Of a stretch of 64,000 bases of DNA, positions 59,197 to 64,000 are shown in pieces. The stretch is from NCBI GenBank assembly GCA_965215355.1, contig CBDCDJ010000007.1, forward strand, positions 3,720,001 to 3,784,000, read 5' to 3'. Within the stretch, counting starts at the first letter, position 1; every line of letters starts with the position of its first letter. The position numbers and the translations under genes are program-made. The notes under the pieces were generated by a model. It was not told the origin of the DNA. It made no database searches and saw only the letters and a program-made list of their open reading frames with translations. This DNA comes from CBDCDJ01 sp965215355 (GTDB lineage: Bacteria; Deinococcota; Deinococci; Deinococcales; Trueperaceae).

Positions 59197-59610
59197 ATGT
59201 CCGACCCCCGCGCCTACTTCAAACACGTGATAAAAGTTGCCCCCGAAGACTTAGACGAACTCGAGCACGTCAACAACGCCGTTTACCTGATGTACGTCGA
59301 GGCCTGCGGCCGCGCCCACTCGGAGCGGGAAGGGTTGAGTCTCGAGGTGTTCAAAGCGCACGGCGCGGTGCCGATTATCCGGCGGCACGAAGTCACCTAC
59401 CACCGGCCCGCCACACTGGGCGACGTTTTACGCGTTTCCACGCGCATCACCAAACTGGTCGGGCCGCGGGGGTTGCGTCACAACGAGGTTCGGCTTGCAA
59501 CCACGGATGAACTTTTGGTCGAAGTCCTAACCGAATGGGTCTGGATAGAGCCGGGCAGCGGCCGTCCGAAGCGGGTGCCTCAGGTCATCATGAACGCGTT
59601 CGGTTTTTAA
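59197..59610 (+). CDS. Acyl-CoA thioesterase, 4-hydroxybenzoyl-CoA thioesterase type
   Basis: A 137-residue hot-dog fold enzyme. DLDELEHVNNAVYLMYVEAC carries the family active-site pattern (Asp-x-x-x-His-x-N-x-x-Y), followed by RRHEVTYHRPATLGDVLRVS and a C-terminal TEWVWIEPGSGRP. It hydrolyses acyl-CoA thioesters; the chain is unknown. It ends tail-to-tail with the P450 gene: stop codons overlap in TTAA. Confidence 0.87.
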   Translation: MSDPRAYFKHVIKVAPEDLDELEHVNNAVYLMYVEACGRAHSEREGLSLEVFKAHGAVPIIRRHEVTYHRPATLGDVLRVSTRITKLVGPRGLRHNEVRLATTDELLVEVLTEWVWIEPGSGRPKRVPQVIMNAFGF

Positions 59611-60959
59611 CGGCGCTTCAGGGTCATCAACACGCCGTTTTTAGGCCGTAGCGTGATGCCGGGGTGAGGTTCGACCCCATGCCCGCTCACGAGTTGCGGC
59701 TCGAAACGTTGCAGAATCGTCGCCACGGTGAGCTGCATTTCCAACAGGGCGAAGCTGTTGCCGATGCACAGCCGCGGCCCGCCGCCGAAGGGGAAGTAAG
59801 CGAAGCGGTGCCGCCCGCGGCTCCGCTCCGGCGAAAAGCGCTCGGGATCGAAGCCTTCGGGGTTGTCCCAGAAGTTCGGGTGGCGGTGCGTGACGAACGG
59901 GCTGATGGACACGTCGGTGTCGGCCGGGATGTCCGCGCCGCCCAGTCTGTCAGGCGCGAGCGTGTGCCGCCCGATGATCCAGGCGGGCGGGTACAGGCGC
60001 AGCGCCTCGTCGACGACCATGCGGCCGTAGGGCAACCCCGGCACATCGTCCAGTGTGGCCATCCGACCCTCCAAAACCGTATTGACCTCGTCAACAAGTT
60101 TGCGCGTCACGGCGGTGTGCTGCGACAACAGGTAAAAAAGCCAGGCGAGCGCGTTGGCGGTTGTTTCGTGCCCGGCCAAAAAGAGGGTCATCGCCTCGTC
60201 GCGGAGCTGGCGGTCGTTCATGGCCTCGCCCGTGTCGGCGTCCGACGCGTGTAGCAGCATCGACAACAGGTCGCCCGGGTCCTCCCCGCCCGCGCGGCGC
60301 TCTTCAATCATGCCGTAGACGAGACTGTCGAGCGCCGCCAACGACCGCTTGAAGCGGAGGTTGGCCGGGAGCGGCCAATGGGCCGGGGCGTTGACGACCG
60401 ACAAGCTGCGTTTGTTGCTGTGCTCGAGCGCAAAACTCAGCGCCTCGCCGACTTTGTGAGCCTCGCCGCTCAGGTCGCGGCTAAAGAGCGCCCGCCCGAC
60501 GACGGTGAGGGTCAGTCGCATCATCTCCGGCAGCAGGTCGAAGGGCTTATCCTCACGCGCGTAACGCTCCCAGCGCTCGTCCAGCATCTTGACAGTTTCC
60601 GTCACCATCATCGCGCCGAAGCCCTGAATGCGCTGGCGGTGAAACACGGGTTGGGCCAGACGGCGGTTGGCGAGCCAGGTGTCGCCCTCGCTCGTTAACA
60701 AGCCTTCACCGACAAGGGGTTTGACCTTGTCGTAAGCGCTATGTTTGCGGTAGTTGGTGTTGTTGTCGAGCAGGACATGCTTGACTGCGTCCGGATGCGC
60801 GGCCAGGTAAACCGTGCGCGGGCCGAACCGGTAGCGAAACAGGTCGCCGTGTTCGCGCCGCGCGGTCAGAAAAAAGCTCGTCGGGTCCTGAGCCAGCTCG
60901 AGCAAGTTGCCCACGACCGGGTAAAAGCGTGGGCCGCCGACAGGGGTTTGAAGGCTCAT
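59607..60959 (-). CDS. Cytochrome P450
   Basis: A 450-residue bacterial P450. The oxygen-activating I-helix is LFLAGHETTANAL, the K-helix ExxR is VDEALRLYPPAWIIGR, and the haem-thiolate loop is FPFGGGPRLCIGN with Cys398. The N terminus lacks a membrane anchor, so it is soluble, and the protein looks like the CYP175/CYP287/CYP120 group (PRFYPVVGNLLELAQDP). Members in Thermus and Deinococcus hydroxylate carotenoids; that role is suggested by family resemblance and the CruF-like gene 36 kb away, not shown. GGAGTGATGTC precedes the ATG. Confidence 0.94.
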   Translation of the reverse strand: MSLQTPVGGPRFYPVVGNLLELAQDPTSFFLTARREHGDLFRYRFGPRTVYLAAHPDAVKHVLLDNNTNYRKHSAYDKVKPLVGEGLLTSEGDTWLANRRLAQPVFHRQRIQGFGAMMVTETVKMLDERWERYAREDKPFDLLPEMMRLTLTVVGRALFSRDLSGEAHKVGEALSFALEHSNKRSLSVVNAPAHWPLPANLRFKRSLAALDSLVYGMIEERRAGGEDPGDLLSMLLHASDADTGEAMNDRQLRDEAMTLFLAGHETTANALAWLFYLLSQHTAVTRKLVDEVNTVLEGRMATLDDVPGLPYGRMVVDEALRLYPPAWIIGRHTLAPDRLGGADIPADTDVSISPFVTHRHPNFWDNPEGFDPERFSPERSRGRHRFAYFPFGGGPRLCIGNSFALLEMQLTVATILQRFEPQLVSGHGVEPHPGITLRPKNGVLMTLKRR

Positions 60960-61025
60960 GACATCACTCCTTGTGCTTGGTTATAAGCGGTCGGGCGGAA
61001 GCTGGCAAGAGGAAAACGTCCCGGT

Positions 61026-61427
61026 TCAGGCATAGAGTTCGACTTTAACCTCGTGTCCAGGGGCTCGAGCCAACCGCCCGTCGAGCGTAAGCAGCGGCGC
61101 AGCCAGCGCCTCGGCCAGAGCTAGGTAAGCTGCGTCGTAAGCGGACACGTTAGCTTTGAGTTGCCAGACGCGTTCTAAAAACGGGCCGTGAGGATAATGC
61201 GTCAGCTCGAGGTTGCCGAACCGCTTCAGGGCTGAATAGCCCTGCTGTTCGGTCAATTCTCCTTTGAAAACGTAACGCCTCAAAACCTGCACGACTTCGG
61301 CGTCGAGTAAGTAAGGCGCGTGTAGGCTGACCGCTTCCAGTCGCTTGCGCAGTCTGGGGGCGCTAGGTTGTTGGTTGACGAGCAGGGCAACGACGGCGGA
61401 CGCGTCTAAAACGACTACGTTTTTCAA
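61026..61427 (-). CDS. PIN-domain toxin (VapC-like)
   Basis: A PIN protein of about 133 residues. VVVLDASAVVALLVNQQ holds the first catalytic aspartate, PYLLDAEVVQVLRRYV the acidic pair, and SAYDAAYLALAEALAAPLLT followed by LDGRLARAPGH the late acids. Start is uncertain: TTG 61427, seven bases after the antitoxin stop, or GTG 61463, which would overlap the antitoxin by 29 bases. The short gap favours the TTG. It pairs with the FitA-like antitoxin upstream. Confidence 0.85.
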   Translation of the reverse strand: MKNVVVLDASAVVALLVNQQPSAPRLRKRLEAVSLHAPYLLDAEVVQVLRRYVFKGELTEQQGYSALKRFGNLELTHYPHGPFLERVWQLKANVSAYDAAYLALAEALAAPLLTLDGRLARAPGHEVKVELYA

Positions 61428-61434
61428 CGAAGCG

Positions 61435-61683
61435 TTACTCGCTGACCCCGTCGGTTCGGTCACCGTCCCGGTGTTGCCGGATAATCTTTGCCGGGTCCTC
61501 GAGGTGGACAGGGGGGAGTTTGCCGAGGCGCTCCAACATCTCTTGTAAAGTCGGTTTTTCGACGGCTCGTTCCGCCTCTTTAAGAAGGTAGTCCGACAGG
61601 GTCATGCCCAACTCGGCTGCCCTGATTTTGAGCCTTTTGTGAAGCTCGTCCGGCACGTTGCGAATTTGAATCATCTTTGGCAT
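61435..61683 (-). CDS. FitA-like ribbon-helix-helix antitoxin
   Basis: An 82-residue antitoxin with the FitA/Arc pattern: MIQIRNVPDELHKRLKIRAA then ELGMTLSDYLLKEAERAV. The first strand binds DNA, and the C-terminal region (LEDPAKIIRQHRDGD) should wrap the PIN partner. The ATG at 61683 is supported by TAACGT ending seven bases upstream. A palindrome at 61700-61714 is the likely operator. Confidence 0.88.
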   Translation of the reverse strand: MPKMIQIRNVPDELHKRLKIRAAELGMTLSDYLLKEAERAVEKPTLQEMLERLGKLPPVHLEDPAKIIRQHRDGDRTDGVSE

Positions 61684-61690
61684 GGTTTTT

Positions 61691-61714
61691 ACGTTAACAC
61701 ATGTTTAGAACATG
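61691..61714 (-). promoter_or_regulatory. Leaderless -10 box and operator of the FitA-like pair
   Basis: On the minus strand TAACGT (plus 61691-61696) ends seven bases before the ATG at 61683. Just upstream is CATGTT-TAG-AACATG (61700-61714), a perfect 6-bp inverted repeat, placed between -10 and -35 as expected for autorepression. Confidence 0.6.
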
Positions 61715-61731
61715 CTTGGTGTAGTTTTTGC

Positions 61732-64000
61732 TCAATTTCTCAGGTATGCCACCGTCACGCCGTGCCCGCCCTCGTAAGGCACCGCGTCCTCATAACGCTC
61801 GACGAGCTTTTCGTCCTTGAGATAGTTCCGCACCGCGTCGCGCAGCGTGCCAGTGCCCTTGCCGTGCAGGATGCGCACCGAGGGGGCTTTTAAGGCTTTG
61901 GCCTCGAGGACGAAGTCGCGCACTTTTTCCAGCCCCGCCTCGACCCGCTCGCCGCGGATGTTGAGTTCGCTTTCAAAGCGGCTCGGCGCGGCGTAAGCGC
62001 CCGTGGACGTCTTGACCTTGGGCTCGGGCTCCTTGACGAGCTTGACGCCCCGTTTCGGCACCTCGACTTTTAAGAGGCCCAGTTGCACCACCACGTCGTC
62101 GCCGCGCAGTTCGACGACGGGACCTTCGGCGTCGTAGTCGGCGACGCGGACCGTCATGCCGGGTTGCAGCTCCGCGCGGGGTTTTTTACTCGCAGCTTTC
62201 GGCGCGGGCTGGGCCTGCGCTCGAGCCGTCTTCCTCAATTCTTGGAGTTCCTCCAGGGCTTTCGAGCGCCCTTCGGGGTCAGTGGTAGCGGTGCGCTTGA
62301 GTTCTTTGGCGCGCTGCAGGGTGTCTTGCAGCATGTCCTCGGCACGCTCGGCGGCGGCGGCGATAACTTCCGCCTCGCGGGCGCGCAGGGTATCGATTTG
62401 CGCGCGCAAAACGGCGGCCTCTTGCACGGCCTCGTCGCGCGCCGCGCCGACCTCGCGGACCTGGCGCTCGAGTTGCAAGCGCTGGCTTTCTAGGGTTTCG
62501 AGGAGGGACTCGAGCTTTTCGCCCTCCGGCCCCAAGATGTCCGCGGCCCGTTCCAACAGGTCCCCGGACAAGCCGACGCGCTCGGCAATCGAGAGCGCGT
62601 AACTGCGGCCCGGTTGGCCCAGCAACAAGCTGAAGTTCGGGCGCAACCGCGCCACGTCGAAACTCATCGCCGCGTTCTGCACGCCAGGTGTCTCCGAAGC
62701 GAACACTTTTAATGGCGCCAAGTGCGTGGTGACGAGGCCCTTCGCGCCGCTCTCGAGCACCCGCTCCAAAATCGCCTGGGAGAGCGCCGCGCCCTCGGCC
62801 GGGTCGGTGCCCGAGCCGAGTTCATCGATGAGGACGAGGACGTTTTCGGCCGCGCCCTCGGCGATCGCCTTGAGGTTTTGCAGGTGGCCCGCGTAGGTCG
62901 ACAAACTCGCCTCGATGCTCTGCTCGTCGCCGATGTCGGTTAAAAGGGCGTCCAAAAACGGCAGCGTGGGCGGCTTTTGGCGGCTCGCTGCCACGAACAA
63001 GCCGCTGTGCGCCATCAGCGCCGCCAGCCCGAGGGTTTTTAAGAGCACCGTCTTCCCCCCGGCGTTCGGCCCGGTGATGATGAGCAGTCGGTGCTCGCGC
63101 GTTAAAGACAGCGAGTTCGGCACGCAGCCGGTTATCAGCGGGTGACAGGCGTCGACGAGTCGAATGTCCCCTTCGTCGTTCAGCTCGGGCGGGCTGAGCC
63201 GCCAGTCCTCGGCGAGCCGCGCGCTCGCCAGGACGAGGTCGAGTTGGGCCAGAGTTTCAAACGTTTCTTCCAAGCCCTCTTCATAAGCGAGCCGTTGCCC
63301 GAGCGCGACCAGGACGCGCCGCACCTCGTCGCGCTCTTCGAATTCCAACAGCGCCAGCTCGTTGTTCAGCGGCACCACCGACTGCGGTTCGATAAACACG
63401 GTCGCGCCCGAGTCCGAACTGTCGAGTGCGATGCCCGGCACCCGAGACTGAAAGCTCGCCCGAATCGGAATCACGTAGCGGTCGCGCCGCAGCGTGACGA
63501 TTGCGTCTTGGACATACTCCGAGTAGGTGGCGAGCAGCCCTTGCAGACGTTCGCGGATGCGCCCGCGCAGGGGGTTCAGGCGGCGGCGGATGTCGCGCAG
63601 CTTCGGCGTGGCGTCGTCGCGGACGTTGCCGTCCAAGTCGAGCTGTTCGCGCACCTGGCGCAGCGCCCCGTCGAAAGAGCGCAGCCGCACCGCGAGTTCC
63701 CCCAGCGCCGGGCGCTCCGAGGCGAGGATGGCCCGTTTGAGCGTGCCGGAAGCGTCCATCGTGTAGGCGACGCGCAGCAGGTCAGCCCCCTCGACGATTT
63801 TCCCGTCGCGGATGGCCGCCACCAGGGGCCGCACGTCCTCCACGCCGCCCAGCGCGAGGGCGGGGCCGCTCAAAGCCTCCTGAGTGCGCTGCCAAGCGGC
63901 GCTAAGTTCGTCCCGCGTCAGCGTCGGCGCTAACGCCAGCGCGCGTTCCGCGCCGAACGACGACGCGGCGCGTTCGGCCAGGGCTTCACGGATTCTGGGA
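61732..64000 (-). CDS. mutS2: MutS2 family ATPase/endonuclease, 5' end outside window
   Basis: About 756 residues are visible and the frame stays open to the window edge, so the N terminus is missing. The ATPase core has Walker A GPNAGGKTVLLKTLGLAAL, Walker B VLIDELGSGTDPAEGAALSQ and VTTHLAPLKV. A coiled-coil region (LLETLESQRLQLERQVREV) precedes a KOW-like segment. The C-terminal Smr nuclease domain is LNIRGERVEAGLEKVRDFVL with LHGKGTGTLRDAVRNYL. MutS2 acts in recombination control or ribosome rescue, not in mismatch repair. Confidence 0.97.
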   Translation of the reverse strand, partial: PRIREALAERAASSFGAERALALAPTLTRDELSAAWQRTQEALSGPALALGGVEDVRPLVAAIRDGKIVEGADLLRVAYTMDASGTLKRAILASERPALGELAVRLRSFDGALRQVREQLDLDGNVRDDATPKLRDIRRRLNPLRGRIRERLQGLLATYSEYVQDAIVTLRRDRYVIPIRASFQSRVPGIALDSSDSGATVFIEPQSVVPLNNELALLEFEERDEVRRVLVALGQRLAYEEGLEETFETLAQLDLVLASARLAEDWRLSPPELNDEGDIRLVDACHPLITGCVPNSLSLTREHRLLIITGPNAGGKTVLLKTLGLAALMAHSGLFVAASRQKPPTLPFLDALLTDIGDEQSIEASLSTYAGHLQNLKAIAEGAAENVLVLIDELGSGTDPAEGAALSQAILERVLESGAKGLVTTHLAPLKVFASETPGVQNAAMSFDVARLRPNFSLLLGQPGRSYALSIAERVGLSGDLLERAADILGPEGEKLESLLETLESQRLQLERQVREVGAARDEAVQEAAVLRAQIDTLRAREAEVIAAAAERAEDMLQDTLQRAKELKRTATTDPEGRSKALEELQELRKTARAQAQPAPKAASKKPRAELQPGMTVRVADYDAEGPVVELRGDDVVVQLGLLKVEVPKRGVKLVKEPEPKVKTSTGAYAAPSRFESELNIRGERVEAGLEKVRDFVLEAKALKAPSVRILHGKGTGTLRDAVRNYLKDEKLVERYEDAVPYEGGHGVTVAYLRN

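Overview
The window looks like a chromosome segment of a Deinococcota bacterium (Deinococcus/Truepera/Thermus side of the tree), about 60-65% GC. This is inferred from three things: gene order (sdhC-D-A-B, and the nuoA-N order of the Thermus nqo operon), LysN-, CruF- and CYP175/CYP287-like proteins, and many leaderless promoters in which a TAnnnT -10 box ends 6-7 bases before the start codon. At least a dozen genes show that arrangement. The hexamer CTCGAG is also greatly over-represented (19 copies by hand in the first 5.46 kb, about ten times expectation).

Layout. 1-5.5 kb is a defence island: two PIN toxin-antitoxin pairs, a single-chain type IIG restriction-modification enzyme and a KTSC protein. 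5.5-8.9 kb is the succinate dehydrogenase operon (minus strand). 9.1-15 kb holds kynureninase with a possible leader peptide, a YdcF-like protein, DegV, a Nudix hydrolase, an S-adenosylmethionine hydrolase-family protein and guanine deaminase. 15-21.3 kb is a sugar or polyol uptake operon (binding protein, two permeases, zinc alcohol dehydrogenase, SDR), divergent from its LacI-type regulator, with two identical 14-bp operators. 21.4-29.5 kb contains a LysN-type aminotransferase, Uma2 nuclease, a CruF-like membrane protein, TtcA, a flavin-dependent halogenase, a lipoprotein esterase, uridine phosphorylase and a DinB-like protein. 29.5-41.3 kb is accessory and housekeeping: an AT-rich beta-propeller gene, a PaaZ-type hydratase domain, a VWA protein, a two-gene ABC exporter, a leucine-rich-repeat lipoprotein, gpsA, a cysteine-less FmdB protein, a CaCA exchanger, glutaminyl cyclase, tmk and a Nif3-like protein.

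41.4-57.3 kb is the complete 14-gene nuo operon for respiratory complex I. It is interrupted by a RelE-type toxin-antitoxin pair between nuoD and nuoE, and by repeat elements between nuoB and nuoC and between nuoF and nuoG. NuoJ carries an unusual C-terminal helix-hairpin-helix domain, and NuoG lacks the cysteines for cluster N7. Together with sdh this gives both main electron entries to the quinone pool in one window. 57.4-64 kb contains a rhodanese, a small acidic protein, a LOG-family hydrolase, a thioesterase, a cytochrome P450, another PIN toxin-antitoxin pair and the 3' part of mutS2.

No rRNA, tRNA, CRISPR array or intact transposase was recognised. The most useful leads are the NuoJ fusion, the toxin-antitoxin pair inside nuo, the halogenase, the LacI operators, the stop-codon-abutting repeats, a possible ATT start codon, and the CTCGAG enrichment.
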